NCBI RefSeq assembly: GCF_963576675.1 | Contig: NC_088915.1 | Location: 42,189,501-42,253,500 of the forward strand | Direction of reading: 5' to 3' | DNA length: 64,000 nucleotides | DNA from: Euphorbia lathyris | Taxonomy: Eukaryota; Streptophyta; Magnoliopsida; Malpighiales; Euphorbiaceae | Shown: positions 11,085 to 22,444 of the stretch, piece after piece | Layout: each line of letters starts with the position of its first letter | How positions within the stretch are numbered: the stretch's first letter is position 1 | Position numbers and translations under genes: made by a program | Notes under the pieces: model-generated | What the model saw: only the letters and a program-made list of their open reading frames with translations | The model's database searches: none | Told to the model about the DNA's origin: nothing

Positions 11085-11094
11085 AATATATATA
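11085..11094 (-). promoter_or_regulatory. TATA-like box ahead of the proximal 3' ORF
   Basis: On the minus strand a TATATATAT run lies about 98 bases before the ATG at 10989, with a CT-rich stretch between. The spacing resembles that at 47103 (89 bases) and 27773 (113 bases). This is inference from position and composition only. Confidence 0.4.
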
Positions 11095-11245
11095 GTTAAA
11101 CATAATGAAATAATATGTATGTTAGGAATGAAATGGTGTTAATTGGTGCTTTTTGGGTGAAAAACTGACAATAATTTCGAATTTCAGCAAGGGTTTTAAG
11201 GAAATTGGAGAAAACAAAGGTGACAGGTCGTCACTGTGCACGGTT

Positions 11246-11273
11246 GCGACCGAGATTCTGGAATCTCGGTCGC
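11246..11273. repeat. Athila-1 dyad: 13-bp arms, near-perfect palindrome
   Basis: GCGACCGAGATTC and GAATCTCGGTCGC face each other with two bases between them. The core GAGATTC/GAATCTC recurs at 18302-18335 and, less perfectly, at 11329-11352 and 11404-11440. Confidence 0.95.
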
Positions 11274-11653
11274 GACACCTTTACGCCTCCTAGGTAAAAG
11301 CACGTCAAAACCTTCTCCCGCTCGTCACGGTAGAGATTCTATAATCTCGGTACGAGCAGGACCTTCCTAGTCTATTCCTGAAAAATCTTATACTCAAAAT
11401 CCCTACTGAGATTTCCTGAATCTCAACTGAGATTCCTGAAATTTCACTAAACACATAAGAATTTTCTGAAAAACATTTAAAAACATGACTTTAACGAATT
11501 TTTATTGAATAAAACTTTGTTGTACACAAATCTAAAAACTAAAAATCAAATTATAAAAATAAACAAATGTAAAATAAATTAAAAACTAGTAAAAATTAAA
11601 AACAACAAACAAAATTTAAGAAAATAAAAATAAAAGATATGAAAACTAAATAA

Positions 11654-12850
11654 TTAATTTTCATAGAATACGTCCACTGATTCAATTGCTTGAATTGGAG
11701 TGCCTTCATAATAGATTTTGCATCGATTACCGTTAACCTTAAATCGACCGCCTTTTGAATTTTCTAACTCTAAGGATCCATAATCGAAAGTTTTAACGAC
11801 TACGAACGGTCCAGTCCACCTAGACCTAAGCTTATCTGGGAATAACCTTAATTGAGAATTAAAAAGTAACACTTTATCCCCCAACATTAAAGCTTTTAAC
11901 CTTAATTTTGGCATCATGCCATTTTTTCACTTTTTCCTTATATATCCTCGTATTTTCGTAGGATAAATGGCATAATTCATCCAACTCGTTCAAGTCGAAC
12001 AAACACTTCTTTCCTACTTTTTGCAAATCATTATTAAGGGTTCTTATAGCTCAATATGCTTTATGTTCTAACTCTACTGGTAAGTGACAAGCTTTTCCAT
12101 ACACAAGTCGGTAAGGTGTTATTCCTATAGGTGTTTTAAATACAATACGGTATGCCCATAACGCATTGTCAAGTTTGTGTGCCCAGTCTCTTCTAGAAGA
12201 CGAAACTGTTTTCTCTAATATCCATTTGAGTTCTCTATTCGATATCTCCGCTTGACCATTCGATTGAGGATGGTATGGCGTAGATACGCGGTGGTGTACT
12301 CCGTATTTTTTTATAAGTGATTCAAAACTTCTGTTTATGAAATGAGTACCTCCATCACTTATCATAACTCTAGGGACTCCAAATCGACAAAAAAATTGCA
12401 TCGAGAAACTTAATAACTACCTTAGAATCATTTGTCGGGGTCGTGATTGCTTCAACCCACTTTGAAACATAATCTACGGCTACTAATATATAAGTTTTGC
12501 CAAAAGAAGGGGGAAAAGGATCTATGAAATCAATTCCCCACACGTCGAAGACTTCAACTTCCAACACGTTCGTGAGAGGCATCTCATCTTTCCTTCCTAA
12601 ATTCCTAGTGCTTTGACATTTATCACACCGAATAACAAATGAACGATCGTCCTTAAACAATGTAGGCCAAAAGAATCCACATTCTAATATCCTAGCTACT
12701 GTTTTACTTACGCCGTTATACCCTCCATAAGAGCTTGAATGGCATTCTGACATTATAGACTCATATTCATCCTCACTAACGCATCTCCTAATTATACCAT
12801 CACCACACGTTTTGAACAAGAACGGATCTTCCCAAAAATATCTTTTAACT
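11654..12850 (-). pseudogene. Athila-1 integrase, frameshifted
   Basis: Integrase joins the element's DNA ends to the target. The N-terminal zinc-binding part has its cysteine pair in CDKCQS near 12610, with GGYNG where GGHNG/GGHHG is usual, so one zinc-binding histidine may be lost. The core has [11 protein letters not shown] (first Asp), ISDGGTHF (second Asp) and [10 protein letters not shown] (Glu). The frame changes near 12400 between the first and second acidic residues, and again before the C-terminal module (11654-11917: DKLRSRWTGPFVV). It cannot be translated as one protein. Confidence 0.88.
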
Positions 12851-12852
12851 TC

Positions 12853-14880
12853 TCAAAAGAATTTCTTCCTTTGGTGGAAGTTTAATCCTTCTGGAACAAC
12901 GTGAGCTGCGAGATAATTAGCCATATCTGCATACCATGGTGATGTGACACTGTTTACTTGTTTGAGATATTCATCGGGGAAATCATCTCGTATACCGACG
13001 GTTTCACCGATAGGTCCGTTTTCATCTTCAAGTCTTGATAGATGATCGATGACAAGGTTTTCGACTCCCTTTTTATCTTTAATTTCTATGTCAAATCCTT
13101 GTAATAACAAGACCCATCTAATAAGATGCGATTTTGCATCTTTCTTAGCAAACATATACCTTAAAGTTGCATGATCGGTATAAATGATGACTTTAGATCC
13201 TAACAGGTACGACCTAAACTTATCACATGCAAAAACTACCGCTAGCATTTCTTTTTCGGTTGTGGTGTAATTTAACTGTGCACCGGACAATGTGTGACTC
13301 GCATAATATATGACATGAAGTTTCTTATCCTTCCTTTGACCTAATACACATCCTACGGCTAAGTCGCTTGCATCGCACATAATTTCGAAAGGTAAATCCC
13401 AATCGGGTTTAACAATTATGGGTGCACTAACCAGTGCGGTTTTGAATGTATCAAAAGCTTGTAAACAATCCTCATTAAAATCAAAGGTTGAATCCTTCAT
13501 AAGCAAATTATTAAGTGGTTTGTAAATTACACTATAGTTCTTTATAAACCTTATGTAAAAACCTGCATGTCCTAAAAATGATCTTACTCTCTTAACAGTA
13601 GTTGGTGGGGGTAATTTCTCTATGACTGAAGTTTTTGCTCTATCCACTTCTAATCCTTTTTCAGATATTTTATGACCTAAAACTATTCCTTCGTCTACCA
13701 TGAAATGACATTTTTCCCAATTTAATACTAAATTCATTTCTTCACATCTAGACAACACTTTATCTAAGTTTCGTAAACATGCATCAAAAGAATCTCCATA
13801 AACTGAAAAATCATCCATAAAAACTTCCATGATATCTTCAATGAAATCGTTAAATATAGCGGTCATACAACATTGAAATGTTGTGGGTGCATTACATAGA
13901 CCAAAGGGCATTCTCCTATAAGTAAAGTTTCCATAAGGACATGTGAAGGTTGTTTGATCTTGGTCATCCGGGTAAATGTAGATTTGAAAGAATCCGGAAT
14001 AACCATCTAGGAAACAATAAAACGCATGACCGGCTATCCTTTCGATCATTTGATCAATGAAAGGTCAAGGAAAATGTTCTTTCTTGGTTGCCTTATTTAG
14101 GTTCTTATAATCTATACAAACCCTCCAACCGGTGGTGGTTCGCGTAGGTATTAATTCACCTTCGTCATTCCTTACTGCAGTTATACCTCCCTTTTTAGGT
14201 ACACAATGGATTGGACTAACCCATTCACTATCCAATATTGGATAAATTATTCCATTGTCTAACAGTTTAGTAATCTCATTTTTTAATACTTCCTTCATGT
14301 TCGGATTTAGGCGTCTTTGCCTATCCGCTTTAGGTGGCTTACCTTCTTCTAAGTGAATTCTGTGCATTACAATACTAGGATTAATTCCTTTTAAGTTTGA
14401 AATTTGCCATCCCATACTCTCTATCCTATTTCTAACAATCTCTTTCAATTTGTCTTCTTATTCTTTAGTTAACTTGTTAGAGATAATTATAGGAAGAGTA
14501 TCGCCTTCGCCTAGGAAAGCGTACCTCAAATGGTTTGATAACTCTTTAAGTTCTAACTTAGGGGGTTCTACAATTGAAGGCGGAACTGGTCCATCTTCTC
14601 GAATCAAAAGCTCTGGAGCTTTATCTTCTAATTCTTCTCCCACTATTGGTTCTATTACTTTTTCTCTTTGAATAACATCATTGACACATTCTTCAACCAA
14701 ATCAAGTTTCATACAAACTAACTCTTCCATAGGGTATTTCATTGCTTTGTTCATATTAAACTCAATCTTATCATCACATATTCTCAAAACTACTTTTCCT
14801 TCTGATACATCGACTAATGCACGTCCCGTATTCATAAACGGTCTACCAAAAATTACCGGACAATTGACGTCATATGCAAA
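12853..14880 (-). pseudogene. Athila-1 reverse transcriptase and RNase H
   Basis: The region starts with the protease-RT linker (ending near 14458), then the RT N-terminal part (WVSPIHCVPKKGG, WRVCIDYKNLNKAT). The RT core follows, with the catalytic box FMDD at 13810-13821. After it come the connection region and RNase H ([38 protein letters not shown]), retaining the Asp-Glu-Asp residues. All lie in one frame, interrupted by in-frame stops near 14456 and 14062. The frame then stops at 12853, ahead of the integrase. Confidence 0.9.
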
Positions 14881-16899
14881 GTCTAGTAGGAAAAATGAAT
14901 TTATCGACTTTTACTAAAACGTCTTTAGTTATACCATATGGTTTCTTAGTGGTTTGATCCGCTAATTGCAAAACCATATTGGTACACTTGATATCTTCTT
15001 CTAAACCTAATTTCTTGAAAATAGACAGTGGCATTAAGTTAATGCTCGCTCCTAAATCACAAAGACAACTTGGGAATTCAATGTCTCCTAATTTACACGG
15101 GATGGTGAAACATCTAGGATCTTTGAGCTTAGTCGGTAAATTACTTGACACTATTGAACTACAGTCCTCTGTTAACGATATGGATGGAATTCCTTCCCAA
15201 CTGATTTTCTTAGAAATCAAATCTTTTAAAAATTTGCCATAGTTAGGAATTTGCATTATCACATCCATAAACGTTAAATTTATATGCAAATTTTTAAGTT
15301 TGTTTAAAAACGTTAAAAGTTGTTTATCATAGTCCTTATTTCGGACTTTATGTGGAAAAGGTGGTCTTGGTACAAAAGATGTCGTACTAGCATCTATTGG
15401 CGAACTTTTTGAATTTACATTATCTTCCTTGGATTTCGTCGCCAAATCACTTCCCTGCAAAATGTTAGTAGAATCTCCGGGCATTTCCAGACCTAAGTAA
15501 TGTTTTCCCGAACGAAGAGTGATAGCCTTTACACGCTCTTTCAGATTTTCTTCTGTATGGCTGGGAAGACTTCCCTTTTTTCGGGATGGAATTGATTTAG
15601 CAATTTGTCCTATTTGAACCTCCAAATTATGGATGCTAGACGAGTGGTTTTTAATTAATTGATCGAATTTATTCTCAATTCATTTAAAACCATCATCGTG
15701 GCTATTTACTTTACCACCGATAGCGTCTATAAATTTGTCGATTTTAGAAGATAATGCGCCAATCGTGTCTCTTGACTGATTTTGATAAGTATTAGGTCGA
15801 CTTTGATTAGCACTGGTAGTATTATTATCTTTCCAACTAAAGTTAGGATTATTTCTCCATCCGGGATTATAAGTACTAGAATAAGGATTATTAGTTTGAT
15901 TTTGTCCTTAGACAAAGTTTACCTGTTCAACCTCATCTATACCTTCGTAATCCACATCCGTTTGGATTGGGTTACCATTAGTATCACACAATGCCATAAA
16001 CCTATCAATTTTGTGCGACAACGCAGAAAATTGAGCTTGTAACATCGCGACTGGATCGAGATTCACTATACCTTTAACTGGTGATGTGGTTGAGGATGAT
16101 GGTTTCGCCACTGGTGTGTGTCCACGTTCTGCTGGCCACATACTACTATTGATTGCCATTTCCTCTAAAAGTTCTCTTCCTTGGGCGGATATATCTTCTT
16201 CATAAATAACCCTCCCGACATAGCATCTAATGAACCTCTAGTTGTAGGATTTATTCCGTTATAAAAGGTTTTCATCAAAAGTTCATAGGGCAAATGGTGA
16301 TGTGGGCATAAACGTTGAAGTTCCTCAAAACGTTCCCATGCTTCATAAAGGGTTTCAGTATCATGTTGTGTAAAGGATGTTAACTCTTTTATGACTCTTG
16401 CGGTTTTTGCTAAACGGAAAAATTTTGATAAAAATTCTTGGGCTAATTGGTCCCAAGTTTCGAATGTTGTGTCTGGCATCGAAGTTAACCAAACTTTGGC
16501 TCTATCCTTCAAAGTGAAAGGAAAAAGGCGAAGTTTAATCGCTTCGGCAGGCACATCGGTCATTTTAAAAGTGTCACAAATTTCTAGGAAATTTGTCAAA
16601 TGGGTGTTTGGGTTTTCGTTAGGTAGTCCATAAAATGTCACATTGTTTTGCAACATATTAAGCAAAGCTGGCTTAATTTCACATTGGTGTGCGACAATCT
16701 AGGATCTAACTATACTATTCGTTACACCGGCCACTCATGGCCTAGCATAATCCATAAGTGTGGGTGGAATTGCCAAGTTTTCTGGCTGTGATTTTTCTTT
16801 CTCTTTGTCTTTCTTGTTTTTCCTTTTTTTCTTAATTGTCTTTTTAATTTCTGGATCAAGTGGTTTTGGTGGAATGCCTGAACTTCGAGAACTGCGCAT
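14870..16899 (-). pseudogene. Athila-1 gag and protease
   Basis: Gag forms the particle shell and the protease trims the polyprotein. The ATG at 16899 gives a Lys-rich N-terminus, two in-frame stops near 16735 and 16690, then a Retrotrans_gag domain (LRLFPFTLKDRAKVWL, FETWDQLAQEFLSKFF). The frame changes near 16165. The Asn-rich C-terminal half of gag and the protease share the next frame, with two further stops near 15908 and 15680. The protease carries CDLGASINLMPLSIFKKL, where DLGA stands at the active site as is usual for Athila-type elements. A further frame change near 14880 separates it from RT. Confidence 0.87.
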
Positions 16900-17067
16900 G
16901 AACTTGAAATTTTTGCACGAACCGAAACTACCTTCAAAACAAAATTGAAAAATAAAAATGTAAGTAAATTGAAATAAATAAAATATAAAAATTAATATAA
17001 GTATGTATAAACCTAGATTCGAAATAAAACACGAAAAATCTAAATTTTTGTAAAAAAAATTTGGCGT

Positions 17068-17085
17068 TCCCCGGCAACAGCGCCA
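17068..17085 (-). promoter_or_regulatory. Athila-1 primer binding site (tRNA-Asp type)
   Basis: Read on the minus strand, TGGCGCTGTTGCCGGGGA differs by one base from the usual Athila site TGGCGCCGTTGCCGGGGA, the complement of the 3' end of tRNA-Asp. It lies six bases inside the LTR edge at 17092. Confidence 0.9.
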
Positions 17086-17091
17086 AAAACT

Positions 17092-18516
17092 TGTTGAGCG
17101 ATTTCCGCAAGTGCACGGTTTCACTTGTAGTAATAAAAAGATATCGATCCCACAGGGAACGTTTTTTCACAAAAACTTATTTTGATACAGTTTGAATATG
17201 TCTTTAGGTTTATATTATAGAAAATCGTTTAATTGAGTTGGATTGTGATGAATTGAATTAACAAGAATCAGATTAGAACTTTATGTTAGAAATCTAGAAA
17301 TCAATTCTGTCTTGAGATTGGATTACAAGACATAAACTTTTAGCATTTAAAGTAAGAAAAGCGTTAAACTCATTTGCATTAAGCAAAGATATCAACTTAA
17401 ACTTTGTAAAGATTATAAGTATGTAAGGTATATGCCTTCAATTAATAGGCTTTGAACCGTAGAAATCTCTCTGGTTCAGAGAAGATTTTTACCTTAATCA
17501 AATTGATATTTATTTCCGATAAGCCGACCTAACGATCATATCATCCGTAAATATTAATTCTTTCAAGTGTTCAACAAAGTTTCCTTGTAACTATGTGAGT
17601 TAAATACATTTTAATGAAAACACCAGAATCTTACTTCGAAGAAATTATCAAAGTAACTACAGAAAGGTATATTGAATTGTGTAAACTTTTATTATAGAAT
17701 TTGTGAATCAATACAAGTTAACAGAGAAAGGAAAACATGGTAAGCATTCTAACTAATTTGAGTTCCGGGTTGTCAATCCTTTCCTCAAACTTCGTTGGAG
17801 TTTGTCAGATTCTAGTGTCGCCTTTGCTGTTTGATCTTCTCGTTGAATCTTCAGAATAGAGATTGTTTGTCTTCTACCGAAATGAAAACTCGTCTTCGAA
17901 TCAATTCTTAATCTAAACTTAATCGCTACCGTGTTTGTAATAAATCTAAGAACAATTTGTGTATATCAAGATTGCTTTTACAAAACTGAAATCTCACTCT
18001 GAATCGTTTCTGACTCAGAATTTCTACATAAATTCTCCTCTCTAATCTTAATTAATCTAACTCTCCACAACTCTGAAATCAACTCTTTATTTATAGATGT
18101 TGAAGAGTCTTGTTTGAAGGGTCGTGTCCGCTACGAAGAGTCGTTTCTATCCACCCGAACAGACGCACTTCTTGGAATTCAAACATGTGAATTTGGTGCT
18201 GAAAAAACTGCTGGTCCTACCGAGATTTTAGAATCCATGTCGTGACATGGGGAGCAATTTTATCTTCAGAACGAACTGATCGAAGTGCCTGAAAAAGGCG
18301 TGTCGCGATCGAGATATGGGAATCTCGATCGCGACACGGGATGTTCCTCCTGGTTCTGACTTCGTTCCCATCTCCCTGTATCGGTGCGCTGATTTTCTCG
18401 TCCTTTTGGCTTGTAACTTAGGGTTTTTCCTTCGTTTTTGATCTGTTTTCGCTCCTATTTGGATTTTACCAAATATTTAGGTACCTGGCATCAAAGAAAC
18501 ATATTCGGACGTAACA
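17092..18516 (-). repeat. Athila-1 5' LTR (1,425 bp)
   Basis: On the minus strand it begins TGTTACGTCCG at 18516 and ends CGCTCAACA at 17092, with TG...CA ends and the primer site just inside. Its outer end meets Helitron-like sequence, marking the insertion point. It contains the perfect 14-bp-arm dyad at 18302-18335 and a second imperfect one near 18210-18240. No partner LTR is present in the window. Confidence 0.8.
18302..18335. repeat. Athila-1 LTR dyad: 14-bp perfect arms, 6-base loop
   Basis: GTCGCGATCGAGAT and ATCTCGATCGCGAC flank ATGGGA. The word GAGAT...ATCTC is shared with the dyad at 11246-11273, some 7 kb away in the same element. Confidence 0.95.
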
Positions 18517-18521
18517 CAATA

Positions 18522-19082
18522 TTATTAAGAACAAAATAACTGCAATATATGAAAAAAATCGAATAATTACCTTCAGAAACATAATGATTTCTTGTAATTT
18601 TTTACACATTTGCGTTTCCAGATTTTAGTTGTCCATGCATCTTCTATTTCTATCGGCTTTTCAATTGGAGATATAAAAGTTTGAATTCTCCAAATTCTTG
18701 AAGAAAATGCTATTAAATAGTTTATCAATAGAAACCGCTCCTAAATAGATCTGAATCTAAGAAAAAAGTTTTGACTTTAGTTTTCGATGACCAATGAATA
18801 TAATGGTGAAATACGATCTATCATGCTTTATATATAAGTTTATTTGTGATTTTTGGATTTCCTTTGTTTTGTGTTTTTTCATCTTCTTGTAACTCTTACC
18901 TTCTTTTATTATTTTAATTAATGGGCTAGTAATTGTTTAATATATTATAAATATAATATGTTATTTTTAATTAATTAAATCTTTTAAATTTTGATTTTTT
19001 ACTACTTTGACAACTCATCAAAAAGGTCTCTAAAACACTTCTCCTTATTTCTTTATGCTTCCGCTATTATATATAGCATAGA
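18522..19082 (-). mobile_element. Helitron 5' fragment, interrupted by Athila-1
   Basis: On the minus strand the segment begins TCTATGCTATATATAATAGCGG at 19082, preceded by A, and matches the 5' part of the Helitron at 51895 (TCTATACTATATATAATTACGG). Similarity continues through the AAGCATGATAGAT and GAAATAGAAGATGCAT blocks to near 18525, where the Athila-1 LTR begins. The remaining 3' part is not in the window. Confidence 0.75.
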
Positions 19083-19553
19083 TTTGTGTGCCTGTATCTT
19101 AAATAAATAAACATGAGTTGATTGTAGTTGGTTTTATTTAAAATGCTATTATATGTAAATGTGTGTTTTCTTAAAGTCATTATTTATTTGGTTTTTGGTC
19201 TTTCTTTACTTATTCTCTTTGGTTTTTGGTTGGGTGGAATACTGAACTTCAAATTTTAATTCTTCTTTATATAATATTAGCTTACGGTGTTTTTTTCGGG
19301 GCTTTTCGGGAATCCCCATGGCTCGGGGCTAGTAACACCCATCCCCGCCCAAATTTAGTTTTTGGGGGTAAAACCCCACACCCAAAAATTTTGGGTTTTT
19401 TTTTCCGACCCCGTCAGTTCGAATCCCCGCGGTTTTTGGGAGATCCCTGCCCGTTGCCACCACTAGTCACATGTTTACTAAATGTGATAATTAGTTTCAT
19501 TTGAAGGAATTAATAAAGGAATACTAAGAAACTGTTAGCCTTTGATATAAAAA
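19083..19553. other. Intergenic stretch with a GC-rich low-complexity block
   Basis: No gene is seen. Positions 19286-19475 are rich in CCCC/GGGG words (CGGGGC, CCCCGCGG) unlike the AT-rich surroundings. They resemble the interiors of some hAT-type MITEs, but I find no matching terminal repeats. Confidence 0.5.
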
Positions 19554-19564
19554 AGAGTTGTATT
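19554..19564 (+). repeat. SINE target-site duplication, left copy
   Basis: AGAGTTGTATT here is repeated exactly at 19743-19753, flanking the SINE. Confidence 0.85.
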
Positions 19565-19742
19565 GCATTGAACCTCTGCTTGACAGGTTTGAGGTTCGAT
19601 TCTCCACTCCGTCAAAATTTAGCCCTTATTGGTAGGTAATCTATAAATTCCACTATAAATCCTCACCGAGGTCTGTGGTTTGCCCTGACCTTGAGAGTGG
19701 GTAGACCTACCTTTACCTAAACTTTATTCCACCAAAAAAAAG
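19565..19742 (+). mobile_element. tRNA-derived SINE (about 178 bp)
   Basis: The element contains a tRNA-like B box (GGTTCGATTC, 19593-19602) close to its 5' end and an A-rich 3' tail (ACCAAAAAAAAG). The body shows a GGTCTGTGGTTTGCCCTGACCTTGA-like run reminiscent of plant SINE 3' regions. It is bounded by identical 11-bp direct repeats. A clear A box is not visible, so the 5' end may be shortened or diverged. Confidence 0.75.
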
Positions 19743-19753
19743 AGAGTTGTATT

Positions 19754-20139
19754 TGTAGATTCTGCTAGTCCAATTTCAAAGATACCTTTGTCACATGATG
19801 GCTCCAAACAATTTTGTTTTAGAATTTTAGTAGGAAAGTACTTTTTGATACTTGTTAACATCAGTATGTTCTGTTTTTATAGCTTTTAATTTACTTTATT
19901 CTCTCTCTTCAGGTTTGCAGGTCTTCTACTTTACAAAAGGATGCTATACGTACTAAATCATGCTAGTGTGGACAGATGCATGTGTGTCTAAGAATCTTGA
20001 GGATGCGTTATCAAATGTTTTTATGGTATATATGTTTTTTAGAATCCAAAAACTTTTTAGATTATTAGAATATTATATAACTAGTCTAGTTTTGTAATTA
20101 TATGATCTTATATTTTTTATTTATATTAACATATTTTAG
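19754..20139. other. AT-rich intergenic DNA, nothing recognised
   Basis: I see no ORF, repeat boundary or RNA gene in this stretch between the SINE and the MULE target duplication. Confidence 0.6.
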
Positions 20140-20148
20140 TTTAAATTT

Positions 20149-20406
20149 GGGATAAGTATAAAAAAATGCCTGTGATTTACCTATTTTGCAAACGCGAACC
20201 TGTGGGTTTTTTTTTACAAACAGAGGTATGTGTTAAACGCCGTTAGCAAACAGAGGCCAAATTGACTAACGGTGTTAAAATTCAAAGAGAAAAGAGTTAA
20301 TTTGGTCCTTATATTTATTTATTTCATAAATTAACCCCCTTAATTATCTAATTATCACAAATAAACCCCAAAATCAAAAATAAAAATCAATTACGCAATT
20401 GTTCCC
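20149..20406 (+). repeat. Pack-MULE left terminal inverted repeat
   Basis: About 258 bp pairing in inverse orientation with 33048-33305, with roughly nine differences by eye. The stop codon of the captured reading frame lies inside it. Confidence 0.9.
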
Positions 20407-20935
20407 TCGTTAATGGAAGAATAATCACGAGCCACTGTAAAAATGGCAGTAGAATTCACATTTGGATCAGTCAAATTCCCATTTCCATACCTAAATCTAG
20501 TCATCCTTAATCTTTCTTCAATTGCAGACATACCAAATTGGACTAAAACTACTACAACAACAATAAACAGAAAATGAAACCACAAATGACCCGAACCTTT
20601 TTCAATGTGATTAATTGTCGTCTTAGAGAATTGATCATCGAGATTCAAAGGAATAACAAAACAAATAGCCAAAACCGCAATTGCGATAAGCACAGCGAAG
20701 CTACCACCTTCAATTATAAGAAATTGAGCAGCATCAGCTCCACAATGGAGGGCGATCTCTCTTCGAGTGGCGTGCCAGACCGCAAGGAGTTTGGCCAATA
20801 GGGCAGAAGGACCAGGAATTCGGCGGTGGTCACTGCGGAGCTTGACGAAGACGAAAATGAAGACACAGAAGAACAATCCAATAGCAGAAACATTAATAAG
20901 GTACTGGATGTTGCTGTACCAAGCGTCGGGGATAT
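20391..20935 (-). pseudogene. OSCA4-like (CSC1-like, At4g35870 type) channel fragment, downstream part
   Basis: OSCA proteins are stretch- or osmotically-gated cation channels. From 20930 the frame reads [16 protein letters not shown], then a membrane segment ([15 protein letters not shown]). [20 protein letters not shown] and the [15 protein letters not shown] signature follow, then a second membrane segment and a third ([19 protein letters not shown]), then NSTAIFT. This matches the N-terminal RSN1_TM part of clade-4 OSCA proteins. A short piece after the second membrane segment seems to be missing compared with what I recall of the family. After NSTAIFT the protein leaves the family and stops at 20391, inside the MULE repeat. 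The pore region is absent, so no channel can form. Confidence 0.85.
20931..20935 (+). repeat. SIRE-like target-site duplication, left copy
   Basis: GATAT, repeated at 32721-32725 immediately after the 3' LTR. Confidence 0.95.
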
Positions 20936-22382
20936 TGTTGAAACACCGTTTCACAAGATTTTGATTTGACAAAATCATCCATGATTAAGGGACAATTAAA
21001 TTTAAGTGCTTTGATTTAATTGTACTAATCTGTTTGTTCAATGTTGAGTATAAACTTAAATACAAAAAGATATAAAAAGTAAGACAGGACAAAGTCAGCA
21101 TGAGAGCAAAGAATAAACTGAGTAGAATCGAACTCAGTACCAAAGAATAGAAGCTTGAAATTCAACAAAGCTAAGTGGAATGGAACTCAGCATCAGAAGC
21201 CCTCTCACTAGTTGTCGTGCAAAACAAAACTGACTAAAAGAGAACTCAGCATAAGAGTTGACAACAAACGAAGACAACGAATAAAGTAGAGGACGAGTAA
21301 ATTCTCAGGACAGCATGAGAGATCCGTTCACTAGAAGACAAGTTTTGCAAACCTTCTGCACCAATAATTGAATCCTCGGAAATACGCAATAGACACATTC
21401 CGAGATGTATGGGTCAATGGATTATTGCTAAAATACAACTGCCACAAAAAAACAACGTCTGCAGGAACAAGACAAGCCTGACGCCTGAAGAATTCAGAGG
21501 ATAGGATTGGCCTGCAAAATCTGAAGCTGACCAGAATCTGTCTCCCAAAAGAGCCGTTTTGGAATTAACGGCTAAATCATTTCAAATGATCCTTCTCTAG
21601 GTCTTCATCTATATAAAGACGATCAAACTCCTTGGATCATTGCCGCAGTACAGAAAGAAAAATACAAGAGAGAAAAATACAAGTTCAAAGCACTTCAAAA
21701 CAAGAAAAAGATCTTACACTCATTTTCTATTCATGTGTAAATGCTAGATTGATTGTCTGTAATCATCTAAAGGTGTTCTTCTTGTGAAAGAGAATAAATT
21801 GTATCAATTGAGATATTGAGAGTGTTATGCCGAGTGTTTGGCTATAAACATTCAGTGGTAGAGAAATCTAAGTATCGGGTTGTGGTGCTTAGTAGGAGTT
21901 GAGTAGAAGAATAGAGGACGGTACTCTTGCATATTCAACTGCCTGTAATCGGTTTGTGCTCTACCTTTAAAGAGCTCAGTATTGGATTCTAAAAGCCCGG
22001 AGGACTCTGGGGACTGGACGTAAGCAGAGAGGCCGAACCAGGATAAGTGATACTGAGTAATTTCTAACTCTCTCAAATATATATATATATATCTGTGCTT
22101 GTGTTGATTGTTGTATTTACTCAGCATATAAACTGTTAGAAACTAACACTGAGTAAATCGAAGTGCTGAGTTGGAAACTGACTACGAGAGAGTCAATTCC
22201 CATCTCTCAAGTAAAACAGTCTTAGTCAGCATCTGACTAAAGCTGCCTTATGCTAAGCTCACCCAAGCTGACCAAAGCTGAGTTGTTCAACTTATTGAAA
22301 TAACTAAGTCAGCAAGATTAATTAGCGAAAAAGTTATATTAGTTCCTAACCCCCCCTTGGAACTAATCATACGGGACCAACA
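20936..22382 (+). repeat. SIRE-like 5' LTR (1,447 bp)
   Basis: It starts TGTTGAAACACCG and ends GGGACCAACA. A likely promoter is present: ACGGCTA at 21568-21574 and TATATAAA at 21610-21617. An (AT)n run near 22076-22091 is longer than in the 3' LTR. The LTR is unusually rich in CTGAGT, GCTGAC and CTCAGC words. Confidence 0.95.
21568..21617 (+). promoter_or_regulatory. SIRE-like LTR promoter (ACGGCTA plus TATA box)
   Basis: ACGGCTA is followed 35 bases later by TATATAAA, with TTCAAAT between. The same trio in the same order precedes the third ORF at 27737-27780. Confidence 0.6.
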
Positions 22383-22384
22383 AG

Positions 22385-22397
22385 TGGTATCAGAGCC
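22385..22397 (+). promoter_or_regulatory. SIRE-like primer binding site (initiator tRNA-Met type)
   Basis: TGGTATCAGAGCC lies two bases after the 5' LTR, the usual copia primer site. Confidence 0.95.
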
Positions 22398-22444
22398 TAA
22401 GCTCACTACTCAAAGATCTAACAATCTTGAGCTGATCCCGAAAA

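Larger units (their letters stand above)
8594..18516 (-). mobile_element. Athila-1: Athila-like Ty3/gypsy retrotransposon with 5' LTR only
   Basis: On the minus strand the order is LTR (18516-17092), tRNA-Asp-type primer site, gag, protease, reverse transcriptase, RNase H, integrase and a 3' ORF region. The protease (CDLGASINLMP) and primer site are typical of the Athila lineage. No second LTR matching 17092-18516 occurs to the left, so the 3' end is missing or outside the window. The left limit is uncertain: the distal 3' ORF copy ends abruptly near 8640. The coding region is decayed by stops and at least four frame changes. The right LTR end abuts Helitron sequence. Confidence 0.85.

Noticed and set aside
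19286..19475. hAT-type MITE in the GC-rich block
   Set aside because: One end (TAGTGGTGGCAACGGG on the minus strand) is suggestive, but no matching second end or 8-bp duplication was found.
19590..19612. tRNA gene
   Set aside because: Only a B box is present; no cloverleaf can be formed, and the A tail and flanking duplications point to a SINE.
20391..20978. Functional OSCA channel gene starting at 20978
   Set aside because: The first residues (20936-20978) are LTR sequence, the captured part lacks the pore region, and the stop lies in a MULE repeat.
21852..22127. Minus-strand ORFs in both SIRE-like LTRs (also at 32196-32465)
   Set aside because: They are duplicated only because the LTRs are duplicated; the sequence is LTR and shows no protein family.
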